Positions 1-6,795 of a stretch of 32,003 bases of DNA are shown piece after piece (position 1 is the stretch's first letter; each line of letters begins with the position of its first letter). Made by a program: the position numbers and the translations under genes. Below the pieces are notes generated by a model. It was given only the letters and a program-made list of their open reading frames with translations. It did not search any database and was not told the origin of the DNA. Source of the DNA: K189A clade bacterium (GTDB lineage: Bacteria > Pseudomonadota > Gammaproteobacteria > Pseudomonadales > Azotimanducaceae); the NCBI GenBank assembly GCA_902565895.1, contig CACFGV010000024.1, positions 1-32,003 on the forward strand, in the 5' to 3' direction.

Positions 1-695
1 TTGGCATCCTGCCCCTCAGATCCTTCAGACGCGACATCGCAGAAACCATCCAGAGCAAGATCGGTTCCACGTGTTCCGGTGTACGTACATTTGTTGGTGA
101 CGCCGAAGCCGTTAATCACCAGACCGCCCCATTCGGACACCGCCTCAGGCGAAGAAATCGTACCGTTAACATCACTCAGCGATGTGATCGTTATGGGCTT
201 TGCGGCCGTGCCCACAGCTTGTATTTGCGATCCTCGCATGATCACCATGAACTTGGTCTTATCCACGAACGCAACCGTAGCACCCGCTTCAATAGTCAAT
301 GTTGGGCCGTCGCCGCCCTTGGTGATGCCGGCCGCAGCCAGATCGCCCTTGGTATAGTCTTCTCCGATAAACAAGCTGCCACTGAATACGTGTGCTCCGT
401 CATCGTCTAAGTCGACCAATGTCATATCAACGTCGATGTTGTTTCCGGAATCTGCGAATGCCGTTGAGTACATGCAGTGCGGAGCGTCGAAATCACCCTG
501 GATCTGACCGTTAGACGCGCACGGGTTTGCCACTGGAGCCGCCACGTTGTTGCTGTTGTTAACCGAGTTATCTGTTGACGAATCGGTCGTTACCGGAGAA
601 ATGTTGATGTCTCCCGAACCTCCACAGCCGACCAACACGCCAGCCGCAACAAAACCGCCTAGGATCAGACGAGACAGTGATCCGTTAAATTTCAT
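1..695 (-). CDS. Surface lipoprotein with predicted beta-helix, 5' part only (runs off left edge)
   Basis: The reading frame starts at an ATG at 695 and stays open to base 1, so the 3' end is outside the window (about 231 codons visible). A GAGGG ribosome site lies about 10 bases upstream. The first ~22 residues form a lipoprotein signal peptide with a lipobox LVGC, followed by Gly/Ser and an Asn/Thr/Ser-rich linker. The rest holds Cys pairs and short strands such as GDGPTLTIEAGATVAF, KPITITSLSD and WGGLVINGFG. Such spaced strands and the WGGLVINGFG-type motif are typical of right-handed beta-helix surface proteins that often accompany TonB-dependent receptors in marine bacteria. The exact role is unknown. 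The gene diverges from the small gene at 931. Confidence 0.75.
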   Translation of the reverse strand, partial: MKFNGSLSRLILGGFVAAGVLVGCGGSGDINISPVTTDSSTDNSVNNSNNVAAPVANPCASNGQIQGDFDAPHCMYSTAFADSGNNIDVDMTLVDLDDDGAHVFSGSLFIGEDYTKGDLAAAGITKGGDGPTLTIEAGATVAFVDKTKFMVIMRGSQIQAVGTAAKPITITSLSDVNGTISSPEAVSEWGGLVINGFGVTNKCTYTGTRGTDLALDGFCDVASEGSEGQDA

Positions 696-930
696 TTTCG
701 AACCCTCAAATTTGACTTGTTTGTGAGACCAGATTCGATCTCGGGCACAACGGTAGGGTCAGAAAATGACTGATTGATGAACTAAGTATGTCTTTTGCGT
801 TACGCGAACGATCAAGCGCCTAGTCGCGCCTTCGACTCACGAGAATTTGGCGGCTATACCTTGCTTTGTCACTGATTTTTAACATAAATGAAATCTTTGA
901 AGCGTAGTACCCTGCTATGGGATACGTTCA

Positions 931-1335
931 ATGAGTTATCGAAACCTTCTAAAGCGCTATATCACGCATGTGGTAGCGCATACCGGTACTCCATGGATCG
1001 ACCTTGTTCGCCCAAGCGAGTTTTTGTCACGACAAGACCTACTGGAGCTGCGGGTGCTCTACACAGAGTCCTTGAGCGATCGCCAAACCAACGCAACAGC
1101 CTCAAAGGACTTCAATGTTTCAGCCAGGGAGGAGTGCGCCCAGAAGGGCTTGGACTCTAGCGAACTGGCCCTACACTTGGGGTGGCCTGAGCGAGTTGTG
1201 CGGCGCTGGCTGTTGGATCCAAATGACCCAGATTACAGAGCGATGAGTGAGCGGGATTACCAACACTTTTTATTTTGTTTATCCCAACTGCCAGCAAGCT
1301 CTGACGAAATAAACAACAAAAGCGGGCAGATATGA
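931..1335 (+). CDS. Small protein of unknown function, possible helix-turn-helix
   Basis: This is a 134-residue soluble protein that I do not recognise. Residues ~71-94 (QKGLDSSELALHLGWPERVV and the following RRWL) look like a helix-turn-helix of the kind in Cro/C1 or MerR-like proteins, so a DNA-binding role is possible but unproven. There is no signal peptide or membrane segment. The start ATG has GGGA about 9 bases upstream. Another frame opens at 888 and overlaps it, but its composition is unconvincing and it breaks off at 1160. The gene ends 69 bp before phoB and could be co-transcribed with it, although phoB appears to have its own promoter in that gap. Confidence 0.5.
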   Translation: MSYRNLLKRYITHVVAHTGTPWIDLVRPSEFLSRQDLLELRVLYTESLSDRQTNATASKDFNVSAREECAQKGLDSSELALHLGWPERVVRRWLLDPNDPDYRAMSERDYQHFLFCLSQLPASSDEINNKSGQI

Positions 1336-1341
1336 GTAAAA

Positions 1342-1375
1342 CTGTAATCTCGTTGTCATAAGTAATGGTTACAAC
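1342..1375 (+). promoter_or_regulatory. Candidate Pho box and -10 for phoB
   Basis: CTGTAAT (1342-1348) and TTGTCAT (1353-1359) are two heptamers with their starts exactly 11 bp apart. Each matches the PhoB half-site CTGTCAT at 6 of 7 bases. Ten bases later lies TACAAC (1370-1375), a 4/6 match to TATAAT, at the spacing used by PhoB-activated promoters in which the box replaces the -35. This suggests autoregulation of phoB. It is a pattern match only. Confidence 0.5.
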
Positions 1376-1404
1376 TTTGGCAAACCCAACACTACCTACC
1401 CAGA

Positions 1405-2091
1405 ATGGCAAATAAACTCCTCATAATCGAAGACGAGCCAGATCTTCGCGAGCTTCTTTCCTTCACGCTTAGCCGCGAAGGCTACGATGTTATGGAGGCC
1501 GAAACAGCTGAAACCGCACTGCAGATGCTGGACTCTAAGCTGCCTGACTTAGCCATCGTGGATTGGATGCTTCCAGGAATGGACGGCATAGAGCTTGTGA
1601 AGCGGCTGCGCCGCGATGACGTTACTGAGGATTTGCCTATCATCATGTTGACCGCCCGTGGCGAGGAGCCCGATAAGCTAAAGAGTTTCGATGTAGGCAT
1701 TGACGACTACATTACCAAGCCGTTTTCTCCGCGTGAGTTGCTCGCTCGCATTAAAGCACTTCTAAAAAGGAGCGGGACTCCAGAAAATAACGTATTAGAA
1801 AGTAACGGCATTCAACTCGACCTTAACAGTCACCGCGTTACCATCAACGGCCAGGAAATTCACACTGGGCCTACGGAATACCGGCTTTTGGAGTTGCTCG
1901 TGCGCAATCCAGATCGAGTGTTTAATCGCAATCAATTGTTGGATCGAGTATGGGGTCGCGGTGTGTACGTCGAGGAACGCACCGTAGATGTCCATATTTT
2001 ACGGTTGCGGAAACTTTTGAAACCTTTTGGGTTAGACCGTGCTGTGCAGACTGTGCGCAGCGTTGGATACCGATTCTCTCCATCCGAATAA
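1405..2091 (+). CDS. phoB: Phosphate regulon response regulator PhoB
   Basis: This 228-residue OmpR/PhoB-family regulator activates phosphate-starvation genes when phosphorylated. The receiver domain covers residues ~4-118, with the acidic pair E9/D10, phospho-acceptor D53 in DWMLPG, the LTARGEE stretch and K105 in DYITKPFSP. The C-terminal winged helix (~130-225) carries GPTEYRLLELL, VYVEERTVDVHILRLRKLL and TVRSVGYRFS. These signatures are those of true PhoB rather than of a generic OmpR-family protein, and the length is normal. The usual partner gene phoR does not follow; instead there is a small lipoprotein gene, so the sensor must lie elsewhere. No clear Shine-Dalgarno sequence precedes the ATG. 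A candidate Pho box lies upstream. Confidence 0.92.
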   Translation: MANKLLIIEDEPDLRELLSFTLSREGYDVMEAETAETALQMLDSKLPDLAIVDWMLPGMDGIELVKRLRRDDVTEDLPIIMLTARGEEPDKLKSFDVGIDDYITKPFSPRELLARIKALLKRSGTPENNVLESNGIQLDLNSHRVTINGQEIHTGPTEYRLLELLVRNPDRVFNRNQLLDRVWGRGVYVEERTVDVHILRLRKLLKPFGLDRAVQTVRSVGYRFSPSE

Positions 2092-2202
2092 ACTGATTAC
2101 CCCTAGCACCCATCTTTTCCCGATCTGTGCCTTTTTGGGCGGAGCTAAGCGATAAATCTGTCATTCCCGAATCAACTGATCGTTAGTCCGCCAAAATTAA
2201 AA

Positions 2203-2256
2203 TTGTCATATTTTTGTAACATTGAGACTGTAACGAGAGTGTAACTTTCTTGTCAC
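2203..2256 (+). promoter_or_regulatory. Array of five Pho-box-like heptamers
   Basis: Heptamers TTGTCAT (2203), TTGTAAC (2214), CTGTAAC (2228), GTGTAAC (2239) and TTGTCAC (2250) follow each other with start-to-start steps of 11, 11+3, 11 and 11 bp. PhoB half-sites are spaced 11 bp, so this reads as two adjacent PhoB sites, the second with three half-sites. The last heptamer abuts the AAGGAG ribosome site (2257-2262) of the small lipoprotein gene at 2269. No good -10 lies at the classical distance downstream, so the start of transcription is unclear. Confidence 0.6.
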
Positions 2257-2268
2257 AAGGAGAGAGAA

Positions 2269-2514
2269 ATGCAAAAGATAACACTTGTGACAGCCTTAGC
2301 CCTCGCCACAGCAGCCTGCTCAGCCACTAGCACTGCACCCGTTACTCATGCTTGGAATGCTGAGGACAAAACAACAGCCGAGTACCGCCTAGATAATTTC
2401 AGCTGTCTGGACCGCGCAAATACAACCGAAAGCGACCTTGTGCTCAATGATTCCCGTTTTGACAGCTACAAAAACTGCATGTTGAAGCGTGGTTATGCTT
2501 TGCGCACCTATTGA
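2269..2514 (+). CDS. Small lipoprotein, probable PhoB target
   Basis: This 81-residue precursor has a lipoprotein signal peptide (MQKITLVTALALATAAC) with acylated Cys17. The mature part of ~65 residues is polar and has two further Cys (SCLDR and KNCM). The C-terminal pattern FDSYKNCMLKRGY resembles the CM-x-x-(K/R)GY ending seen in many small periplasmic or outer-membrane lipoproteins of unknown role. AAGGAG lies 6 bases before the ATG, so the start is secure. The five-heptamer Pho-like array lies directly upstream, which suggests induction by phosphate starvation. No function can be assigned from sequence. Confidence 0.75.
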   Translation: MQKITLVTALALATAACSATSTAPVTHAWNAEDKTTAEYRLDNFSCLDRANTTESDLVLNDSRFDSYKNCMLKRGYALRTY

Positions 2515-2551
2515 TTCGGTGCAATGTCAGCCGCCTTTTAGCAACCTACAT

Positions 2552-2839
2552 CTAAACAAGCGCCTCACTATCGGCACTTGGGGAAGGTAAGTCAGGCATC
2601 AGTAGCGGCGTACCCCCCGCTGATTTGCAGTCTATCTGTGTGGTTTGTTTGAAGGGGTTGCTGATACGTTCGCTCTGTTCGATGAGTTTTCGATCTTCCA
2701 GACCGCCTGAGCAGTAGTTACCTAGCTTTTCACCAACGCCGATTTGCACCTCTATAGCGTTTATAGCGTTGGGAGAAGCAAACGCCTGGATCGGAGCCAG
2801 GACTAACGCAGCAAAAATAAGCGGTTTGTTAACTTTCAT
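2552..2839 (-). CDS. Small exported protein, probable PhoB target
   Basis: The preferred start at 2839 gives 95 residues: a signal peptide (MKVNKPLIFAALVLAPIQAFA, then SP) and a ~74-residue mature part with two Cys (NYCSGG and IDCKSA) that could form a disulfide. I recognise no family. The frame stays open further upstream to 2899, but that part overlaps a perfect Pho box and a -10, which argues against the longer form. An in-frame ATG at 2848 (MCPMKV) is another option. No Shine-Dalgarno precedes 2839, and the predicted transcription start falls at about 2840, so the message may be leaderless. It is convergent with the small lipoprotein gene at 2269. Confidence 0.65.
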   Translation of the reverse strand: MKVNKPLIFAALVLAPIQAFASPNAINAIEVQIGVGEKLGNYCSGGLEDRKLIEQSERISNPFKQTTQIDCKSAGGTPLLMPDLPSPSADSEALV

Positions 2840-2846
2840 GGGACAC

Positions 2847-2880
2847 ATTATGTGCGCCCCGTATGACAGATAGATGACAG
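2847..2880 (-). promoter_or_regulatory. Perfect Pho box with -10 at canonical spacing
   Basis: Read on the minus strand, CTGTCAT (2880-2874), CTAT and CTGTCAT (2869-2863) form two identical consensus PhoB half-sites 11 bp apart. Ten bases further lies CATAAT (2852-2847), a 5/6 match to TATAAT. This is the standard layout of a PhoB-dependent promoter, driving the small exported-protein gene that starts at 2839. Confidence 0.75.
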
Positions 2881-2999
2881 GCTCTGTTGTGCAGCTCAAC
2901 GCGTTTAGTTGTTTCGTTCCGTTCTCAAAGCCAGCGAGTCTGGGCTAAAACTTATGTTTTATAACTCAGTCACAACGGGCTGGGCTTAGCTTACGGCCG

Positions 3000-3953
3000 C
3001 TAGGCTGCCGAGGCGGCGAGTTGCTCTAGCAGATCCGGCGGGAAACTGCCTTTAAACGGCTCTATGCCATGCCGCTTCCGGATGTCTTCGGTTTTTTGGT
3101 GCCACTCGCTTTCCCAGTCGATTTCCATCAGGGGCGGAGCACTACGGCCGTGCCGCCAGGCCTCACTGATGTTCTGCAACAACAGACCAAAGCCAACGGG
3201 TGTCTTGCAACAGCTCATAGTTACGACGGTAGCTAAAAACATCGACGAATAGTTATGGCCAAACTGAGCCAGTTGGAACGCAGAAATAGCAATTTCGTGC
3301 AGACTGGTAGTTTGGTAGCCCGCGGCTAAATGCCATACGTCATGCATTTGCAGAATCCGAGTATTGAGATAACGCAACGCCGGGCTCAAATTTGCCAGGC
3401 CTATGACTTCTCGATCTAGGACCTCAGCGTCGAAATTGTTGTCCACTAGCATGCGGTACAGTTCATTGCCGAGACTACCATCCGGTAGCTGTGCGAGCTT
3501 TGGCACGTCAATAAGTTCAGGAATCGTCTGGTTCGCCGCGTTATTGCCGCCTGGATGCTGTTGCGCAGCTGCCTCTGCCAGTGGACCAAACTCATCGGCA
3601 ACACGGCCACCTAAGGCGGCTACAGCAACGGTGATGCTCGTAGCGTCATACCCTTCCTCTGGTCCCTCTAACGTCTCGGCGAAGGTGTCCCAAAAAGCCT
3701 CAGGAATCGAACACTGCTCAAGGTCGCTGGTCGTTGTAGAAGGTTGTTGGTTTTGGTTGCCCGCAGCAATGGCGTCATAAACCGCCGTTACCGCTGCGGG
3801 TGCCGCAAAGGCCGCCCACAACAGTGCACCGCTGACCTGTTGCTGGGCTTGAGCATTCCCTTGCATGGCCGGTTGTACTTGCGCTGCCAGGCTTAACAAA
3901 TCAGGCTCAACAACCCAATCCTTGATCTGAGCCAACGTTTCTGAAACCGACAT
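3000..3953 (-). CDS. Coq4-family protein (ubiquinone biosynthesis)
   Basis: This 317-residue protein has the Coq4 metal-binding signature HDxxH-x11-E: H204, D205, H208 and E220 in HDVWHLAAGYQTTSLHE. Before it lies the family-like DGSLGNELYRMLVD stretch. Coq4 acts at the C1 position of the ubiquinone ring (decarboxylation with hydroxylation in eukaryotes) and organises the Coq complex; bacterial homologues are scattered and less studied. The N-terminal ~140 residues, with Ala-rich helices and a low-complexity Gln/Thr/Ser segment (~66-80), make it longer than usual. The start at 3953 follows AGGAG by 8 bases and excludes 26 upstream residues of open frame. It diverges from the S41-protease gene. 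Confidence 0.75.
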   Translation of the reverse strand: MSVSETLAQIKDWVVEPDLLSLAAQVQPAMQGNAQAQQQVSGALLWAAFAAPAAVTAVYDAIAAGNQNQQPSTTTSDLEQCSIPEAFWDTFAETLEGPEEGYDATSITVAVAALGGRVADEFGPLAEAAAQQHPGGNNAANQTIPELIDVPKLAQLPDGSLGNELYRMLVDNNFDAEVLDREVIGLANLSPALRYLNTRILQMHDVWHLAAGYQTTSLHEIAISAFQLAQFGHNYSSMFLATVVTMSCCKTPVGFGLLLQNISEAWRHGRSAPPLMEIDWESEWHQKTEDIRKRHGIEPFKGSFPPDLLEQLAASAA

Positions 3954-4052
3954 GCTATTGCTCCTTGTGTTCCAACCGGTGTATACCAAATATTTAAACA
4001 ACAATTTACTGTAAAGCGCGCAATGAGCCAATCGTCCAGCATGAGAGACAGA

Positions 4053-5930
4053 ATGATCAAGACCACAAAGATTCTGTGCAAAAGTATTGCGCTCATGTGT
4101 CTAGCAGCTTGTGGCTCTGGCTCGAGTGGCGGCGCTGATAACGCCGCTCCCTTGGTCAGCAACCCTGGTGATCTGTCGGTGGCGGAGGGAGAGACAGCGG
4201 TCACCACCATCAGCGCCAGTGACCGTAACGGCGACGCCTTGGCCTTTTCTTTGAGTGGCGAAGACGCCGCTGTTTTCAGCATCAGCAACAATGGTACGCT
4301 GGCGTTCTTGCGCGCACCAACTTTTGCTGACCCAGACGACAGCGATAACGACAATGAGTACAGGCTGACAGTTAATGTGACCGACGGCAGCGCCACTACA
4401 TCTGTCGCCATAACGATAAGCGTATTGGAAAAGGTGAGCGACTTTGACCAAGGCGTTTTTCAAGACAGCGGCGTGTATGCCAACCTGTGTGGTGATCCCC
4501 GAACGGGCACGGATCCCTTCGACGGCTCGGCGTTTCCTGACCGGGCGGGCAGCTTTGAGGACGAGAACAATTGGCTACGCGCCAACAGCAACGACCTCTA
4601 CTTATGGTACGACGAAATCGAGGACGTAGATCCCGAGGACTACGCCGACGACGCAGCGGGTGTTGCCGACTATTTTCAACTGATGAAAACCTTTGCCACT
4701 ACGCCCTCAGGCGCTGCCAAGGACCGCTTCCATTTTTCCTACGACACCCTTGTTTGGAAGCAGCTTTCTCAAGCAGGTGTTTCTGCTGGCTATGGCGCTA
4801 AGTGGATATTAAAAAGCTCATCGCCACCACGGCAGATCCTGGTTGCCTTTACCGAACCAAATTCGCCAGCTGGCGTTGCCAATCTTGCCCGGGGTGCAGA
4901 GGTGATTACCGCGGATGGCGTTGATGTTGTGAATGGAACCGATGTCGATACGCTGAACGCGGCGTTCTTTCCAGAAACGACAGGCGAGACCCATACATTT
5001 GAAGTCAGAGACTTGGGCAGCTCGACAGTGCGGACTATTTCCATGACCTCAGCTTCTATCACCAAGGACCCGGTGCAAAATGTCGAAGTGCTCAGTACCG
5101 ATTCTGGCTTTGTGGGGTACCTCACATTTAACGATCACATTGCTACTGCGGAAGCAGAGCTGGTTAACGCTATTGAGAGCCTCCGCGACAGCAATATCGA
5201 GGATCTTATTTTAGACCTACGCTATAACGGTGGCGGCTACTTAGACATCGCCAACGAGCTGGCTTACATGATTGCTGGACCCAACGCGACGTCTGGTCGC
5301 ACCTTCGAAAGCCAGCAATTCAATGACAAACATCCTTCGGTGAATCCGGTAACAGGTGCGTCGTTAGTTCCGCGCAGTTTTCACAACCAAGCCCAGGGCT
5401 TTTCCGTAGACCGTGGCGTATTGTTGCCTTATCTCGATCTATCTCGGGTTTATGTACTTACCAGCGGTAATACCTGCTCAGCTTCCGAGGCCATTATTAA
5501 TGGTTTACGTGGTATTGATGTCGAAGTAATACAGATCGGAACCACCACGTGTGGCAAACCCTACGGATTTTACGAAATGGCGAACTGCGGTACCTCTTAC
5601 TTTTCGATTCAATTCAAGGGGGTTAATGCCAAGGGTTATGGCGACTATTCAGACGGCTTTTCGCCATCGAATTTGGCGACCATAGAGGGTGAACCAGTTC
5701 CTGGTTGCGCAGTGGCCGATGACCTTGGTAATCCGCTGGGCAACAGTAACGAGGCCATGCTCAAAGCTGCATTGGACTATCGAGCAAACCCAGGCAATTG
5801 CCCTGCTTTACCGGCAAGCGGTAATCAGGAGTTTTTACTTGGCTACGAAGGCTTGCGGCCATCGGCTGTTGGCGTGATATCTGAACCTAGGTTCCCTGGT
5901 CGCCTAGTGCGACAACCAACAGTCAAATAG
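4053..5930 (+). CDS. Lipoprotein S41-family (C-terminal-processing-like) peptidase
   Basis: From the ATG at 4053 this is a 625-residue lipoprotein; in-frame ATGs at 4041 and 4023 are alternatives. The signal peptide MIKTTKILCKSIALMCLAAC ends in a lipobox (Cys20), followed by a Gly/Ser linker. Residues ~32-125 look like a cadherin-like domain (VAEGETAVTTISASDRNGDALAFSL in two stretches, then an Asp-rich loop). Residues ~240-335 are PDZ-like. The S41 core follows, with LILDLRYNGGG (~385-395), catalytic Ser476 in NTCSASEA and Lys502 in TTTCGKPYG, 26 residues apart as in Ctp proteases. It probably cleaves periplasmic or surface proteins. A Cys (C500) just before the Lys motif and C475 beside the Ser could form a disulfide near the active site. 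Confidence 0.85.
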   Translation: MIKTTKILCKSIALMCLAACGSGSSGGADNAAPLVSNPGDLSVAEGETAVTTISASDRNGDALAFSLSGEDAAVFSISNNGTLAFLRAPTFADPDDSDNDNEYRLTVNVTDGSATTSVAITISVLEKVSDFDQGVFQDSGVYANLCGDPRTGTDPFDGSAFPDRAGSFEDENNWLRANSNDLYLWYDEIEDVDPEDYADDAAGVADYFQLMKTFATTPSGAAKDRFHFSYDTLVWKQLSQAGVSAGYGAKWILKSSSPPRQILVAFTEPNSPAGVANLARGAEVITADGVDVVNGTDVDTLNAAFFPETTGETHTFEVRDLGSSTVRTISMTSASITKDPVQNVEVLSTDSGFVGYLTFNDHIATAEAELVNAIESLRDSNIEDLILDLRYNGGGYLDIANELAYMIAGPNATSGRTFESQQFNDKHPSVNPVTGASLVPRSFHNQAQGFSVDRGVLLPYLDLSRVYVLTSGNTCSASEAIINGLRGIDVEVIQIGTTTCGKPYGFYEMANCGTSYFSIQFKGVNAKGYGDYSDGFSPSNLATIEGEPVPGCAVADDLGNPLGNSNEAMLKAALDYRANPGNCPALPASGNQEFLLGYEGLRPSAVGVISEPRFPGRLVRQPTVK

Positions 5931-5953
5931 CCAAGTAAGGTCTACTTAGTTAA

Positions 5954-5970
5954 GACATAGATTCGACATA
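5954..5970 (+). promoter_or_regulatory. 11-bp-phased GACATA direct repeat upstream of the response regulator
   Basis: GACATA occurs at 5954-5959 and 5965-5970, exactly 11 bp apart, about 115 bp before the regulator gene at 6085. OmpR-family regulators bind such phased direct repeats, so autoregulation is possible. The short inverted repeat GTGAG/CTCAC (5974-5978 and 5986-5990) follows. A single 6-mer repeat can arise by chance, so confidence is low. Confidence 0.25.
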
Positions 5971-6084
5971 ATTGTGAGGGCTTAACTCACTTGTACAGAG
6001 TAACATTTGGCTTACCCAAAGCCATTGGCAAGGCATAAGGTTTGTGTCAATGTCAGCCATACACATCGTAAGTTGACTTTCCGA

Positions 6085-6780
6085 ATGGCCAAAAATTCCA
6101 CTAGGAGTGTATTGCTCGTCGAGGACCACCAAGAGCTGGCAGAGACCGTCGGCTCTTATCTCGAAGCTTCCGATTATATTGTCGACTATGCTGGCGACGG
6201 CCTCACCGCGATGCACCTTGGGGTCACTAACACCTACGACGCGATCGTATTGGACATCATGCTGCCTGGCGTGGATGGCCTGACGGTTTGCCAAAGGTTG
6301 AGAGACGACGCGGCCGTAACGACGCCGATTATCATGCTGACTGCCAGAGATCAACTCGACGACAAGCTCAAAGGTTTTGAGTCTGGCGCCGACGACTACC
6401 TCATCAAACCTTTTGATATGCCAGAGTTGGAGGCGCGCTTGGACGCCGTTATCCGCCGTAGCCAACACCTGGAAAAACAGTACGAAGTCAGCGGTCTTAA
6501 GCTGAACCTTGATACTATGGAGGTCAGCAGAGAAGGCCAAAACTTGTTGCTATCGCGAACCTTGTTCAACATATTACATGTGCTAATTCGCGAATCACCA
6601 AAAGTTGTCACTCGGGCTTCGTTAGAGAAAGAGCTGTGGGGCGACGAGCCACCTGACAGCGACACCCTACGCAGCCACATCTATAACCTGCGGCGTATCA
6701 TTGACCGGCCCTTCGAGGTGCCTCTTTTACAAACACGCCAAGGCCAGGGGTATTGCTTGCGAGAGCCGACTCCAGAATAG
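6085..6780 (+). CDS. OmpR-family response regulator, likely partner of the kinase at 8202-9491
   Basis: This is a 231-residue two-component regulator. The receiver domain (~8-118) has E13/D14, phospho-acceptor D57 in YDAIVLDIMLPG, LTARDQ and K108 in DDYLIKPF. The winged-helix domain (~130-228) contains LLSRTLFNILHVLI, SDTLRSHIYNLRRII and RQGQGYCL. The ATG at 6085 is preferred because the 26 upstream residues of open frame are outside the conserved fold. The gene ends 15 bp before phrB, so the two are probably co-transcribed. No kinase gene is adjacent on this strand, but one lies just past phrB on the other strand. That split layout suggests they are partners. Confidence 0.85.
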   Translation: MAKNSTRSVLLVEDHQELAETVGSYLEASDYIVDYAGDGLTAMHLGVTNTYDAIVLDIMLPGVDGLTVCQRLRDDAAVTTPIIMLTARDQLDDKLKGFESGADDYLIKPFDMPELEARLDAVIRRSQHLEKQYEVSGLKLNLDTMEVSREGQNLLLSRTLFNILHVLIRESPKVVTRASLEKELWGDEPPDSDTLRSHIYNLRRIIDRPFEVPLLQTRQGQGYCLREPTPE

Positions 6781-6795
6781 CCGCACCCGACGCCT

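Noticed and set aside
888-1160. Open frame overlapping the 931 gene
   Set aside because: It has unconvincing composition, and the 931 frame has a better ribosome site and a plausible protein fold.
2940-2999. Imperfect stem AGCCAG/CTGGGCT and the repeated CTGGGCT near the end of the Coq4 gene
   Set aside because: The stem has a bulge and is followed by only three T residues on the relevant strand, so it is not a convincing terminator.
3893-4463. Long antisense open frames facing the S41 protease gene
   Set aside because: They are mirror frames of a well-supported gene with no ribosome site or recognisable protein.
5934-5951. Small hairpin AAGTA-TACTT after the S41 protease gene
   Set aside because: A five-pair AT-rich stem without a T-run is too weak for a terminator.
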